The notes under the pieces: model-generated
Told to the model about the DNA's origin: nothing
Databases searched by the model: none
What the model saw: the letters and a program-made list of their open reading frames with translations, nothing else
Made by a program: the position numbers and the translations under genes
Source of the DNA: G051903925 sp051903925
GTDB taxonomy: Bacteria; Pseudomonadota; Alphaproteobacteria; Zavarziniales; Zavarziniaceae
NCBI RefSeq assembly: GCF_051903925.1
Contig: NZ_CP173678.1
Span: 868,001-932,000, forward strand
Direction: 5' to 3'
Length of the DNA: 64,000 nt
Shown: piece after piece, positions 32,205 through 41,522 of the stretch
Position numbering within the stretch: the stretch's first letter is position 1
Layout: each line of letters starts with the position of its first letter

Positions 32205-33479
32205 GTGACCCGCACGCGCGCCTTGCTGTTCCTGGCCCTCCTCCTGGCTGCGGTGCCCGCCGCGGCGGAGAGCCCGCGCGAGCGGCTGGTCCGCCTGGAG
32301 CAGGAGATCGCGGAGGCGCGCGCCGCGCGTCTGGCCCTGGGCCAAGAGCGCGCCCGCCTGGCGGTGGAGGAAGCCGCCCTGCGGGCCCGCCTGGTGGAGG
32401 CGGCCTCTGCCGTGCAGGCGCAGGAGGCGGCCGTCCTGGCGATCGAGGAGCGCCTGCGCGAGCTGGCGGAGGGCGAAGCGGTCAAGGCCTCGATCCTGGC
32501 GGCGCGCCATGCCGACCTGGCGGCGGCGCTGGCCGCCCTGCAGCGCCTGAGCCTGGAGCCGCCGGGCGAACTCCTGCTGCGCCCCCAACCCCCGGTCGAC
32601 ATCATGCGCAGCGCCCTGCTGCTGGGCGCTGTCGTGCCGGCCCTGCGCCAGGAGGCGACCGCCCTGGTGAGCGAGATGGCGGCCCTTGGTCGGCTGCGCG
32701 GCGAGATGGAACAGCGGCGCAGCGACCGGGCCGCGGCGCTGGACCGCCTGGCCCAGGAGCGGGCCCAGCTTGCGCGCCTGGTCGAGGGCAAGCAGGCCGA
32801 GGGGGCGAGCAGTGCTGCCGCCCTGGCCGAGGGCGATGCCCGGCTGGCCCGCCTGGCGCGCCAGGCCGACGACGTCCAGACCCTGCTGCGCGGGGCGGAG
32901 CGGCAGCGCGCCGCCCGTGCCGCGCAGGCCGCCGCCGAGATCCAGGCCCAGGCCGAGGCGGACAGCCGGCGCGAGAGCGAGGCAGCGCGCCTGGCCGCCC
33001 GCCTGGGCAGTCCGGCGCCGGCCCCCGCGGCGCAACCCACGGCCGTGCCGGCAGGGCCGGCGGCGCCGCCCTTCGACACCGCCCGCGGCCGCCTGGTGCG
33101 CCCGGTCCAGGGAACGCTCATCGCCCGCTTCGGCGATGCCGCGCCCGAAACGCTGGCGTCCAAGGGTTTGCGCTATCGCACCAGGCCGCGGGCCCAGGTC
33201 GTGGTACCCTGGGACGGCGAGGTGGTCTTTGCCGGCCCGTTCCGCGGCTATGGCCAACTCTTGATCGTCTCTCATGGCGATGGCTATCATTCCCTGCTTG
33301 CGGGCATGGACCAGATTGACGGTGCCGTCGGCCAGCATGTGGTCGCGGGTGAGCCGGTGGGTACGATGGGCGCCGACAGCGACACGGCCCCTACGCTCTA
33401 TGTCGAACTGCGCCAGGGGGGTGAAGCGATCGACCCCCTGCCCTGGTTGTCGCGTTCTCAAGGGAAGGTTAGCGGCTGA
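32205..33479 (+). CDS. envC: EnvC-like murein hydrolase activator (degenerate M23/LytM)
   Basis: 424 aa from GTG 32205; the frame is open upstream but the signal peptide RALLFLALLLAAVPAAAES begins right after this codon. Residues 25–290 are two long coiled coils; the C-terminal 120 residues are a LytM domain (LVRPVQGTLIARFGD, LLIVSHGDGYHSLLAGM). The usual zinc ligands are changed: no HxxxD near SKGLRYRTRP and LYVELRQ in place of HLHFE. This fits EnvC, which activates amidases without hydrolysing peptidoglycan itself. Overlaps ctpA by 1 bp. Confidence 0.88.
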   Translation: MTRTRALLFLALLLAAVPAAAESPRERLVRLEQEIAEARAARLALGQERARLAVEEAALRARLVEAASAVQAQEAAVLAIEERLRELAEGEAVKASILAARHADLAAALAALQRLSLEPPGELLLRPQPPVDIMRSALLLGAVVPALRQEATALVSEMAALGRLRGEMEQRRSDRAAALDRLAQERAQLARLVEGKQAEGASSAAALAEGDARLARLARQADDVQTLLRGAERQRAARAAQAAAEIQAQAEADSRRESEAARLAARLGSPAPAPAAQPTAVPAGPAAPPFDTARGRLVRPVQGTLIARFGDAAPETLASKGLRYRTRPRAQVVVPWDGEVVFAGPFRGYGQLLIVSHGDGYHSLLAGMDQIDGAVGQHVVAGEPVGTMGADSDTAPTLYVELRQGGEAIDPLPWLSRSQGKVSG

Positions 33480-34789
33480 TGCGCATGCGTAACGTGGTGA
33501 AGCTGGCCGGCGCGATTGCCCTGCTGGCGCCTTCAGTGCTTGTTCCCGCGGCCCTGATGCCGGCCAGTGCCGTCGCGGCCAGCTCCGAAACCTATCGCCA
33601 GCTGAACCTGTTCGGCGACGTGTTCGAGCGCGTGCGCTCCGACTACGTCGAGGAGGTGCCCGACAACAAGATGATCGAGGCGGCGATCAACGGCATGCTG
33701 TCGTCGCTTGACCCGCATTCCAGCTACATGAACGCCAAGAACTACGGCGACATGCAGGTCCAGACCCGGGGCGAGTTCGGTGGCCTGGGGATCGAGGTCA
33801 CGATGGAGAACGGCCTGGTCAAGGTCGTCACCCCCATCGACGACACGCCCGCCGCCCGCGCCGGGATCAAGACGGGCGACTTCATCGTGGCGCTGGACGG
33901 GACCCAGGTCATGGGCATGACCCTGTCGGAAGCCGTCGACAAGATGCGCGGCCCCGTCGATTCCAAGATCGTGCTGACCCTGGCCCGGCCGGGCGTGGAA
34001 CAGCCCTTCGACGTCAGCCTGAACCGCGCCGTGATCCGCATCCGCTCGGTCCGCGCCCGTCGCGAGGGTGACGTGGCCTATGTCCGCATCACCTCGTTCA
34101 ACGAGCAGACCGAATCCAACCTCGAACAGTCGCTCGATCGGCTGAGCAAGGAGATCGGCGCGGACAAGCTGCAGGGGCTGGTGCTCGACCTGCGCAACAA
34201 TCCGGGCGGCCTGCTGGACCAGGCGGTGGCCGTGTCCGATGCGTTCCTGGACCAGGGGGAGATCGTCTCCACCCGCGGCCGCCATGCCGAGGACACCACC
34301 CGCTATTCCGCGCAGCGCGGCGAACTGCTGCCGGGCAAGCCCGTCATCGTCCTGATCAATGGCGGCTCGGCATCGGCGTCCGAGATCGTGGCCGGCGCGC
34401 TGCAGGATCATCGCCGGGCGACGATCCTGGGCACCCGCTCGTTCGGCAAGGGTTCGGTCCAGACGATCATCCCGATCCAGGGCCAGGGGGCCCTGCGCCT
34501 GACCACCGCGCGCTACTACACCCCGGCCGGCCGCTCGATCCAGGCCAAGGGCATCGACGCCGACATCGACGTGCGCCAGACCGAGGCGGAGGCCGAGACC
34601 ACCGCCCCCAGCATGGTGCGCAGCGAAGCCAGCCTGCCCAACCACCTGCGGGGCGAGGGCGAGGGCGAGGAGCAGTCGGTGCCCCTGGCGGCCGAGGACA
34701 TTCCCGAGGACCAGGCCAAGGACCGGCAACTGGCCTATGCGCTGGACCTGCTGCGCGGGGTCAACGTCACCGGCACCACCTCGAACTGA
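33479..34789 (+). CDS. ctpA: Carboxy-terminal processing protease (S41)
   Basis: 436 aa with an N-terminal signal/anchor (VVKLAGAIALLAPSVLVPAA, residues 6–25). A PDZ domain follows (GGLGIEVTMENGLVKVVTPI, about 101–185). Catalytic site: Ser309 in NGGSASASEIVAG and Lys334 in RSFGKGSVQTI. Periplasmic protease that trims the C-termini of envelope proteins, some of them peptidoglycan enzymes or their regulators; adjacency to envC supports a cell-wall role. Confidence 0.95.
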   Translation: MRMRNVVKLAGAIALLAPSVLVPAALMPASAVAASSETYRQLNLFGDVFERVRSDYVEEVPDNKMIEAAINGMLSSLDPHSSYMNAKNYGDMQVQTRGEFGGLGIEVTMENGLVKVVTPIDDTPAARAGIKTGDFIVALDGTQVMGMTLSEAVDKMRGPVDSKIVLTLARPGVEQPFDVSLNRAVIRIRSVRARREGDVAYVRITSFNEQTESNLEQSLDRLSKEIGADKLQGLVLDLRNNPGGLLDQAVAVSDAFLDQGEIVSTRGRHAEDTTRYSAQRGELLPGKPVIVLINGGSASASEIVAGALQDHRRATILGTRSFGKGSVQTIIPIQGQGALRLTTARYYTPAGRSIQAKGIDADIDVRQTEAEAETTAPSMVRSEASLPNHLRGEGEGEEQSVPLAAEDIPEDQAKDRQLAYALDLLRGVNVTGTTSN

Positions 34790-34858
34790 GGGCGATGCGC
34801 CCGAGCCAACGCCCCCGGGGACGCCGCCCCGCGGGCGCCCAGGGGGGAAGGGACGCCG

Positions 34859-36259
34859 ATGGCCCGACGACCCGCGGCCAATAGCGCCGCGCGGCGGCGG
34901 GCGCAGGCCGATGCCGCGCGGCGAGACGCCCTGGGCGGCGAGCGCCGGGGCCTCAGCCCGCTGGTCCTGGCCAGCCTGGGCGTCCTTGCCGTGTTCGGCG
35001 CCCTCATCATCTGGCTGGCGTTGAGTGCCGAGCCCAACCGCGCGCCGGTCGCCGTCGTCACCCTGCCGCCGCTGGAAGGTGCTGCCCCCACGGCACCGGA
35101 ACCGCTGCCCCTGGCGCCCGCCGCGCCGCCGCCCGACCATGGCACCCCGGCCGAGGGGCACGACGCACCCGCCACGGCCGACCATGGTGCGGCCGCCCCG
35201 GCCGGAGAATCGTCCCATGGAGAAGCGCCCCATGGAGAAGCGTTCCATGGAGAAGCGCCCCATGGGGAAGCTCCTCATGGCGAAGCACCTCATGGGCAGA
35301 CGCCGCACGGAGAGGCGCCACCCGCTGATGCACCGCATGGCGAGGCTCCGCCGCCCGACGCGCATGGCGCGGCGGACGCTCATGGCGCCGCCGATGCCCA
35401 TGGCGAGACGGCGGCCCATGCGCCGGCCGGCGGCCTTCCGGCACCGCCCGCCACCATGGTCCCGGCGCCCGATCCCGCTCTGGTCCAGGACGGTCCGGAG
35501 GGGCCCCTGCCCATCGTGGCGCCCGATGGCCGCGCCGCCTGGCACACCTATGCCCGCGCGCCAAAGGCAGCCCCCGGCACGCCGCGTGTCGCCATCATCG
35601 TCTCTGGCCTGGGCCTGAAGCAGTCGACGACCAACCAGGCGGTGCGCAACCTGCCCGCCGACGTGACGCTGGCCTATTCGCCCTATGCCCGGGGCCTGAT
35701 GGACGGGGTGGCCGCCGCCCGTGCCGCGGGGCACGAGGTGCTGATCCAGGTGCCGATGGAACCGGCCGACTATCCCACCAACGATCCCGGGCCGCAGACC
35801 CTGCTGGTGCGCAACAGTGCCGCCACCAACACCCAGCGCCTGGAATGGTCGCTGGCGCGCGCCGTCGGCTATGTCGGCATCGTGCCGATGATGGGCTCGC
35901 GCATCCTGGGCGAGGAAAAGGCGATGGCCCCCATCGTCGACGTGCTCAAGGCCCGGGGCCTGCTGCTGGTCGACAGCCGCGCCACGCCCGGCAGCGTCGC
36001 CGCCAGCCTGGCGGCGGAAGCGCAGGTGCCGCGCGTCCTGGTCGACACGGTGATCGACCTGCGCACCTCGCGCAGCGCGATCGACGCCCGCCTGGCCGAA
36101 CTGGAGCGCCAGGCCAAGAGCGCGGGGCTGGCCATCGGCCTTGCCAGCGACTATCCCGTGTCGCTGGAGCGGATCGCCGTCTGGGCCAATGACCTGGAGC
36201 GCCGGGGCATCGCCCTGGTCCCGGTCTCGGCCCTGGCCAACCAGCAGAAGATCGACTGA
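34859..36259 (+). CDS. Divergent polysaccharide deacetylase family protein with His-rich repeat linker
   Basis: 466 aa. A basic cytoplasmic N-terminus, one membrane helix (LVLASLGVLAVFGALIIWLA, residues 35–54), a very long Pro/Ala/His-rich linker (about 60–235), then the divergent polysaccharide deacetylase domain (about 238–460: VAIIVSGLGLKQSTTNQAVR, VLIQVPMEPADYP, LLLVDSRATPGS). The family (YibQ-like, DUF610) commonly follows envC and ctpA and is probably periplasmic. Residues about 120–190 contain short HGEAP-type repeats; see the repeat entry. Enzymatic activity of the family is not firmly shown. A start further upstream is unlikely. Confidence 0.88.
   Translation: MARRPAANSAARRRAQADAARRDALGGERRGLSPLVLASLGVLAVFGALIIWLALSAEPNRAPVAVVTLPPLEGAAPTAPEPLPLAPAAPPPDHGTPAEGHDAPATADHGAAAPAGESSHGEAPHGEAFHGEAPHGEAPHGEAPHGQTPHGEAPPADAPHGEAPPPDAHGAADAHGAADAHGETAAHAPAGGLPAPPATMVPAPDPALVQDGPEGPLPIVAPDGRAAWHTYARAPKAAPGTPRVAIIVSGLGLKQSTTNQAVRNLPADVTLAYSPYARGLMDGVAAARAAGHEVLIQVPMEPADYPTNDPGPQTLLVRNSAATNTQRLEWSLARAVGYVGIVPMMGSRILGEEKAMAPIVDVLKARGLLLVDSRATPGSVAASLAAEAQVPRVLVDTVIDLRTSRSAIDARLAELERQAKSAGLAIGLASDYPVSLERIAVWANDLERRGIALVPVSALANQQKID
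35217..35418 (+). repeat. Tandem 15-bp repeats coding HGEAP in the deacetylase linker
   Basis: About five near-identical 15-bp units (CATGGAGAAGCGCCC and variants) followed by looser copies (HGQTP, HGEAPPADAP, HGAADA). They give a run of histidines every 5–6 residues between the membrane helix and the catalytic domain. Repeat number probably varies between strains. Confidence 0.85.
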
Positions 36260-36261
36260 CC

Positions 36262-36780
36262 ATGCCCAAGCGCAACCCCGTAGACCGCGACATCGACAGC
36301 CTGCCCTACCGCCCCGGCGTCGGCCTGATGCTGCTCTCCGCGACCGACCACGTCTTCGTCGCCCGGCGCATCGACACCGCGGCGGAGGCCTGGCAGATGC
36401 CGCAGGGCGGTATCGACGAGGGCGAGGAACCGGCCGAAGCTGCCCTGCGCGAGCTGGAGGAGGAGATCGGCACGGCCAAGGCCCGCATCATCGCCGAAAG
36501 CCGCTCGTGGATCAGCTATGACCTGCCGCCGGCCCTGGTCCCGCGCGTCTGGGGCGGACGCTTCCGCGGCCAGCGCCAGAAATGGTTCGCGCTGCGCTTC
36601 GAGGGCACCGACCGCGATATCGACATCGCCACCCGGCATCCTGAGTTCAATGCCTGGAAATGGGTGCCGATGGACGCGCTGGTCGACGTGATCGTGCCCT
36701 TCAAGCGCGACATCTACCGCCAGGTGGTGGAGGAATTCCGGCCCCTGCTGGCCAAGGGCGCACCGGAGCAGCGGCGTTGA
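36262..36780 (+). CDS. rppH: RNA pyrophosphohydrolase (Nudix)
   Basis: 172 aa, 2 bp after the deacetylase. Nudix box GGIDEGEEPAEAALRELEEE at about 48–67, preceded by AWQMPQGG. The C-terminal end RPLLAKGAPEQRR and the YRPGVGLMLL start match RppH/NudH. Removes pyrophosphate from the 5' end of mRNA to start decay. The stop overlaps the next TTG. Confidence 0.95.
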   Translation: MPKRNPVDRDIDSLPYRPGVGLMLLSATDHVFVARRIDTAAEAWQMPQGGIDEGEEPAEAALRELEEEIGTAKARIIAESRSWISYDLPPALVPRVWGGRFRGQRQKWFALRFEGTDRDIDIATRHPEFNAWKWVPMDALVDVIVPFKRDIYRQVVEEFRPLLAKGAPEQRR

Positions 36781-37580
36781 GCGCAGACGGCGGCTGGGAC
36801 CGGGAGACGCGCCCCCCGGTCCTGCTGATCCACGGCGCCTTCTGCGGGGGCTGGGCCTTCGACGGCTTTGCCGATCACCTGCGCGCACGCGGCTGGCGCT
36901 GCGCCGCGCCGACCTTGCGCTATCACGACGTGCCGCAGAAGGCGCCCTCCCCTCCCGGCCTGGGCCGCACGTCGCTGCGCGACTATGCCGACGACGTGGC
37001 GCAACTCGTCCACCGCCTGGACCGGCCGCCTATCCTCATCGGGCACTCCATGGGCGGCCTGGTCGCGCAGCTGGCGGCGATGCGGGTGGGCGTCGCGGGC
37101 CTGGTCCTGCTGGCACCTTCGCCCTCGTGGGGCATGATCCCCTCGACCGAGTTCGAGGTGGCGTCGGCCTTCGGCATGCTGGCGGCGGGCGCCTTCTGGC
37201 ACCAGCCGGTCCAGCCGATGTTTCGCATCGCCGCCGAACATTCGCTGGACCGCCTGCCGCGCGACCAGCAGAAGGCGGTGTTCAGCCGCTTCGTCCCCGA
37301 ATCGGGGCAGGCGATTTTCGAGATCATGTACTGGGCGCTGGACATGTCGCGCGCCGCCTTCGTCGATCCCGGCCGCATCAGCGCGCCCGTCCTGGCCATT
37401 GCGGGCGGGCGCGACCGCATCAACACCACCCGCACGGTGCGCCGCATCGCCCAGCGCTTCCGCAACGCCGCCGACTTCCAGGAATACCCGGACAACAGCC
37501 ACTGGCTGCTGGGCGAGCCGGGCTATGACGAGATTGCCGAGGACGTGCACCGCTGGATGCTGACGCGCGTCGTGGTCTGA
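36777..37580 (+). CDS. Alpha/beta-hydrolase
   Basis: 267 aa from TTG 36777, which overlaps the rppH stop (TTGA); no ATG or GTG lies earlier in the domain. Marks: oxyanion loop LLIHGAFCGGWAF, nucleophile elbow LIGHSMGGLVAQLAA (Ser about 88), acid in AIAGGRDRINTT and histidine in DNSHWLLGE. Cytoplasmic esterase/lipase-like enzyme; substrate unknown. Confidence 0.88.
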   Translation: MSADGGWDRETRPPVLLIHGAFCGGWAFDGFADHLRARGWRCAAPTLRYHDVPQKAPSPPGLGRTSLRDYADDVAQLVHRLDRPPILIGHSMGGLVAQLAAMRVGVAGLVLLAPSPSWGMIPSTEFEVASAFGMLAAGAFWHQPVQPMFRIAAEHSLDRLPRDQQKAVFSRFVPESGQAIFEIMYWALDMSRAAFVDPGRISAPVLAIAGGRDRINTTRTVRRIAQRFRNAADFQEYPDNSHWLLGEPGYDEIAEDVHRWMLTRVVV

Positions 37581-37624
37581 GCTCTTTTGCCGTGCCATGA
37601 TCCGGCAGGCAGAGGGAGGTCTTG

Positions 37625-37966
37625 ATGTCCCAGTTCGTCCGCTCGATCCGCTTCGACGCCAATGCCCGGCCAGAGGCGGGCAACCCGACCACCACCCGCA
37701 CCTGGTACGACGATCCGACCGGCGCCTTCAGCGCGGGCTTCTGGTCATCTGAGCCCGGCCGCTCCTCCGTCGCCTATACCGAGGACGAATTCTGCATGAT
37801 CCTGGAGGGGGAGGTCCGCCTCTCCGACGCCTCCGGCCATACCGAGACGTACAAGGCGGGCGACGGCTTCATCATCCCCGCCGGCTTCAAGGGGACGTGG
37901 GAGACGGTCCAGCCGGTGCGCAAGTTCTTCGTCATCCACCAGCCGCGCGCCACCGCCGCGGCCTGA
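37625..37966 (+). CDS. Cupin-domain protein (cupin_3 / DUF861 type)
   Basis: 113 aa with GGAGG (37615–37619) before ATG 37625. Single cupin barrel: FSAGFWSSEPGRSSVAYTED, CMILEGEVRLSDASG, YKAGDGFIIPAGFKGTWE. The Tyr/Glu pattern and the closing IPAGFKGTWETV are typical of small cupins that bind metals or small ligands, some ureidoglycolate- or sugar-related. No link with its neighbours is evident. Confidence 0.85.
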   Translation: MSQFVRSIRFDANARPEAGNPTTTRTWYDDPTGAFSAGFWSSEPGRSSVAYTEDEFCMILEGEVRLSDASGHTETYKAGDGFIIPAGFKGTWETVQPVRKFFVIHQPRATAAA

Positions 37967-38041
37967 ACGCGGGATTCATCGCGCGCGATGCGTTATCCTC
38001 CCCCGACCGCTGCCGACAACAGGCAGCACGGGGGAGGAACC

Positions 38042-38659
38042 ATGAAGCTCTACAATTCGCTGGGCCCCAATCCGCACGTCGTGCGCATGTTCGCGGCCGA
38101 GAAGGGCATCGCCCTGCCGCTGGAGGAGGTCGACGTGATGGGTGCGGCCCATCGCCAGCCACCCTATGCGACGCTCAACCCGATGATGCAGACCCCGGCG
38201 TTCGAGACGGACGACGGCCAGGTGATCTGCGAGATCACGGCGATCTGCGAGTATCTTGAGGAACTGCACCCGACCCCCGCCCTGATCGGTGCCACCCCAG
38301 GCGAGCGGGCCGAGACGCGCATGTGGTGCCGCCGCATCGACCTCAACATCATCGAGGGCCGCTCCCGCGCCTTCCGTGCCACCGGCGCGCGCGAGTTCTA
38401 CAAGGACAAGATCAAGCTGCTCTCGGTCGAGGCGGCGCAGGAGCTTTTCGCCCTGGTCGAGGACCGCGTGCTGTGGCTGGACGGCCAGCTGGCAGGCAAG
38501 ACGTATGTCTGCGGCGACCGCTATTCGCTGGCCGACATCATCCTCTACTGCTTCATGACCTTCGGCGCGCCGGCGGGCGGCAGCCATGTGCCGCCCGCGG
38601 CCAGGAACCTGCACGCCCTGGTCGAACGCATCCGCCCCCGCGCCGCCACGGCGGCGTGA
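38042..38659 (+). CDS. Glutathione S-transferase family protein
   Basis: 205 aa with GGAGGA before ATG 38042. Thioredoxin-like N-terminal domain (MKLYNSLGPNPHVVRMFAAE) with the glutathione-binding NPMMQTPAFETDDG and ICEITAICEYLEEL, then an all-helical C-domain (CGDRYSLADIILYCFMTF). Cytoplasmic transferase of unknown substrate; resembles beta/theta-type bacterial GSTs. Confidence 0.9.
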   Translation: MKLYNSLGPNPHVVRMFAAEKGIALPLEEVDVMGAAHRQPPYATLNPMMQTPAFETDDGQVICEITAICEYLEELHPTPALIGATPGERAETRMWCRRIDLNIIEGRSRAFRATGAREFYKDKIKLLSVEAAQELFALVEDRVLWLDGQLAGKTYVCGDRYSLADIILYCFMTFGAPAGGSHVPPAARNLHALVERIRPRAATAA

Positions 38660-38675
38660 AGGTGCACACCTGACC

Positions 38676-38758
38676 GCTCATCCCCGCGAAAGCGGGGATC
38701 CAGAGCAACATGGATCTGCGCTTGGGGCCCCTGGATCCCCGCTTTCGCGGGGATGAGT
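38676..38758. repeat. Palindromic interspersed repeat, type A
   Basis: CTCATCCCCGCGAAAGCGGG (38678–38697) is inverted by CCCGCTTTCGCGGGGATGAG (38738–38757). The same family as 26837–26920. It lies between the convergent GST and TonB-receptor genes and may act as a bidirectional terminator. Confidence 0.85.
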
Positions 38759-38789
38759 GGGATATCCTCGAAACGCTCCACTCCCTTAC

Positions 38790-40895
38790 CTACCAGCGCA
38801 GGCGCAGGCCGGCAAAAATGGCGCGGCCGGTGCCCGGCTCGAACAGGGCGGAGTTCGCATTGGCGATGCCGGTCGTGCTGGCGCTGGCAATGTACGTCTG
38901 GTCGGTCACGTTGCGGGCATCCAGGTAGACCGAGATGGGCCCCCCGTCGTCGAAACCCGCCTTGAAACCCAGCAGGCCATAGGGGCTGGTCGACACGGTG
39001 TTGGCGTTGTCGACGTAGTACGCCTCCGGCACCCATTCCAGGTTCGGGCCGAAATAGAACCCGGACGGATGGTGGTAGACGACCTCTGCCCGGATGTAGT
39101 GGCGCGGGGCACCGGGCAATTCGTTGTCGGCCCAGGTGACGTCATCGTCGAAATAGAAGTCGCTGAAGGTATAGGCGAGGTTGAGGCTGAGATCATCACC
39201 GCCCTCACCCGGCAGCAGCAGGCCGCGCCAGAAGGTCCAGCTGCCGCCGATCTCCAGGCCCTGGTGGATCGTCTCATCGGCATTGGTCACGGCGAAATTC
39301 CCGCCGCCCAGGTCGAAGAACAGGAATTCGTCCTCGATCATGGCGCGATAGGCCGCCACCTCCCAGCGCAGGTCGGTCACCTCTCCCCGTGTGCCAATCT
39401 CCACCGTCAGCGCCCGCTGCGCGTCCGTATCGGCCAACGCCAGATTGGTGAAGTTCAGTTCGCCAAAGGTTGGCGGCTCGGCGCTGGACGAGACATTGGC
39501 AAAGACCTGCCACTCGGGCCGTACCTGCCAGATCACGCCTGCCTTGGGGTTCAGCAACTGATAGTCCAGGAACCCCGTGGTGTCCGGGCCACCGGGGATC
39601 AGGTCGCGCCGTGATCGGTCGGCATAGAGGTATTGCAGGCCCAGGATCGCGGTCACGCCCGGCACAATCTCCAGCGCATTCTCGGCATAGACGGTGACGT
39701 CCCACGACCGGTCGGTCGAGGCAGACAGCAGCGCCCCCTTGATAGCGCCGGGCAGGTTCACGTACTGCTCATTGTCGATCCACCCGCCATGGACGTTGAC
39801 GCCCAGGATGAAGCGGTTGTCACGTCCGAACAGCGTGTCCTCGTGCGTCACCCGCCCGAAGCCGCCATAGTCGTGATAGGTGTAATCCAGGTATTGAAAG
39901 ATGGGGTGCTGTAGCTCCTTCTCGACGGCAAAGCCGCCAAACTCCAGGCGCAGCGTATCCAGGTCGATCGTGGTCTTGCTCGCCAGGCGCCAGGATTGGA
40001 TGTTGCGCTGGTAATGCTGGCGGACATTGCCCGTGGCCGCATCCTTGGGGTTTTCCAACGCGCTTGAACGGGTCACCGCCCCCGGGATTTCCTGCTCGAT
40101 GTCGGCGCTGCCAAAATAGATGCGGGTTTCGACAGCGTCGCTGAAGCGATAGCCGAAATTGCCGGCCACGCGCTGCGATTCGGCCTCGGAATGATCGCGA
40201 AAGCCGTCGGTCGCCTGCCACGAGCCGGTGATGTAACCGTCGAACTGGCCCCACACGCCACCGGTGCTGGCCTGTGCCCGGCGGAAATCAAAGCTGCCAT
40301 AGTCCAGGCGCCCGTCGAACAGGCGCGCATCGTAGCCGCTTGGCGTGACCAGGTTGACGACACCCCCCAGCGTCCGCCCGCCAAAGCGCAAGCCATTGGC
40401 GCCCTTCAACACCTCGACATAGCGATAGGCGGTGGGGTCGATCTCCTGAAAGTCGGCGCTGCCGTCGGACGTATTGAACGGGATGCCGTCCTGGAACAGC
40501 TCGATCCCGCGCAGGTGGAAATTGCGCGACAGGCCCGAGCCGCGGATCGACAGGCGCGTATCCTCGCCCCACTTGGGCTGGGCGAAGACGCCGGGCGTGT
40601 AGTCCAGGATGTCCTTCAGCGTCGTCGCCTGGGTGTTGCGATAGACGCTGTCAGGGATCACGTGCACGGCGCCCGGGATCTGGCGCGCCTGGTCCTCCGC
40701 CGCCTCTGTGGAGGGTGTGGTGATTGAGCCGAATGGCGCCTCCACCGTCAGGGGCGGCAATTGCAGCGTGGCGTCGGCGGCGGGAGTCGGCTCACCCGAC
40801 TGGGCCAGCGCGACGCCGGTCAGGCAGGTGGTGGCAAGAAGCATCGGGGCAAGGCAGGCGGTGGCGTGCGCCACGGCAGCAGGCAAACGGAACAT
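38790..40895 (-). CDS. TonB-dependent outer-membrane receptor
   Basis: 701 aa from the ATG at 40895 (an in-frame ATG 13 codons earlier would precede the signal peptide FRLPAAVAHATACLAPMLLA). A TonB box-like segment and the plug domain (QIPGAVHVIPDSVYRN, SIRGSGLSRNFHLRGIEL, about 65–185) are followed by a 22-strand barrel ending in GRAIFAGLRLRW with the terminal aromatic Trp. Imports a metal chelate or similar ligand with TonB energy. The gene follows a DUF2946 gene on the same strand, a pairing often seen with copper-linked receptors, but the ligand is not fixed by sequence. Confidence 0.92.
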   Translation of the reverse strand: MFRLPAAVAHATACLAPMLLATTCLTGVALAQSGEPTPAADATLQLPPLTVEAPFGSITTPSTEAAEDQARQIPGAVHVIPDSVYRNTQATTLKDILDYTPGVFAQPKWGEDTRLSIRGSGLSRNFHLRGIELFQDGIPFNTSDGSADFQEIDPTAYRYVEVLKGANGLRFGGRTLGGVVNLVTPSGYDARLFDGRLDYGSFDFRRAQASTGGVWGQFDGYITGSWQATDGFRDHSEAESQRVAGNFGYRFSDAVETRIYFGSADIEQEIPGAVTRSSALENPKDAATGNVRQHYQRNIQSWRLASKTTIDLDTLRLEFGGFAVEKELQHPIFQYLDYTYHDYGGFGRVTHEDTLFGRDNRFILGVNVHGGWIDNEQYVNLPGAIKGALLSASTDRSWDVTVYAENALEIVPGVTAILGLQYLYADRSRRDLIPGGPDTTGFLDYQLLNPKAGVIWQVRPEWQVFANVSSSAEPPTFGELNFTNLALADTDAQRALTVEIGTRGEVTDLRWEVAAYRAMIEDEFLFFDLGGGNFAVTNADETIHQGLEIGGSWTFWRGLLLPGEGGDDLSLNLAYTFSDFYFDDDVTWADNELPGAPRHYIRAEVVYHHPSGFYFGPNLEWVPEAYYVDNANTVSTSPYGLLGFKAGFDDGGPISVYLDARNVTDQTYIASASTTGIANANSALFEPGTGRAIFAGLRLRW

Positions 40896-40975
40896 GGGAG
40901 ATCTCTCGTGCGACAAGGCAGCAGGGCGCGCCACGCACGGGACGGCGTCCCGCGCAGGGCGCTGGATGGCTGGCG

Positions 40976-41383
40976 TCAGACGAGGAGGTGCGGCGGCGCG
41001 CGAGCGCCCAGCGGGGGGCCGCGTACCGGCGGCCGCAGGACAAGGACATGGCCGGCGGCGGCACGCACCTGCGCCCGCGGATGGACGAGCTGCAGCACCG
41101 GCAGCGCGGGCAGGATGACGTCGACCGCCCCCGCCAGGCCGAATGGGCAGTGCAGTGCACCCGCCTCGACCGGGTGGTCGCCCTCGTCCGGGATCACCGA
41201 GCCGTCGGCGGCAAGGGTCAACGTGCGCGCGCCGTCGGCGCTACAGAGCACGACCTGAAGCCGGCCGTCCTGCAACGCCGCCAGGTCCGGCATGAAGCCC
41301 GGCGGTACCAGGATGCGCAGAACGACGAACAGCAGCGCAACCTGCGCCGCCCATCGGCGTGCCATCGTCCGTCCAGCCCCCAT
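40976..41383 (-). CDS. DUF2946 family protein
   Basis: 135 aa. N-terminal hydrophobic segment (AAQVALLFVVLRILVPPGFM, residues 12–31), then LQVVLCSADG and HCPFGLAG, the conserved Cys/His positions of DUF2946. The family often stands next to copper-related TonB receptors and chaperones. It probably reaches the periplasm. It lies upstream of the TonB receptor with an 80-bp gap and is likely co-transcribed. Confidence 0.78.
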   Translation of the reverse strand: MGAGRTMARRWAAQVALLFVVLRILVPPGFMPDLAALQDGRLQVVLCSADGARTLTLAADGSVIPDEGDHPVEAGALHCPFGLAGAVDVILPALPVLQLVHPRAQVRAAAGHVLVLRPPVRGPPLGARAPPHLLV

Positions 41384-41522
41384 GGTCCGGGTTTAGCGGG
41401 GGCCGCACGCCCTGGCCAGCCGCAACATGTCCCGCCAGCTGCGGTCAGCGGTCGCGCCGCCGCCTTGCACCGCGCGCCATCCGCATCCTACCGTTCGCCC
41501 AACGACAAGGCGGGAGGGGCCG

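Noticed and set aside
40896..41383. Cobalamin riboswitch upstream of the TonB receptor
   Set aside because: The upstream DNA is the DUF2946 gene and an 80-bp gap; no B12-box-like sequence is seen.
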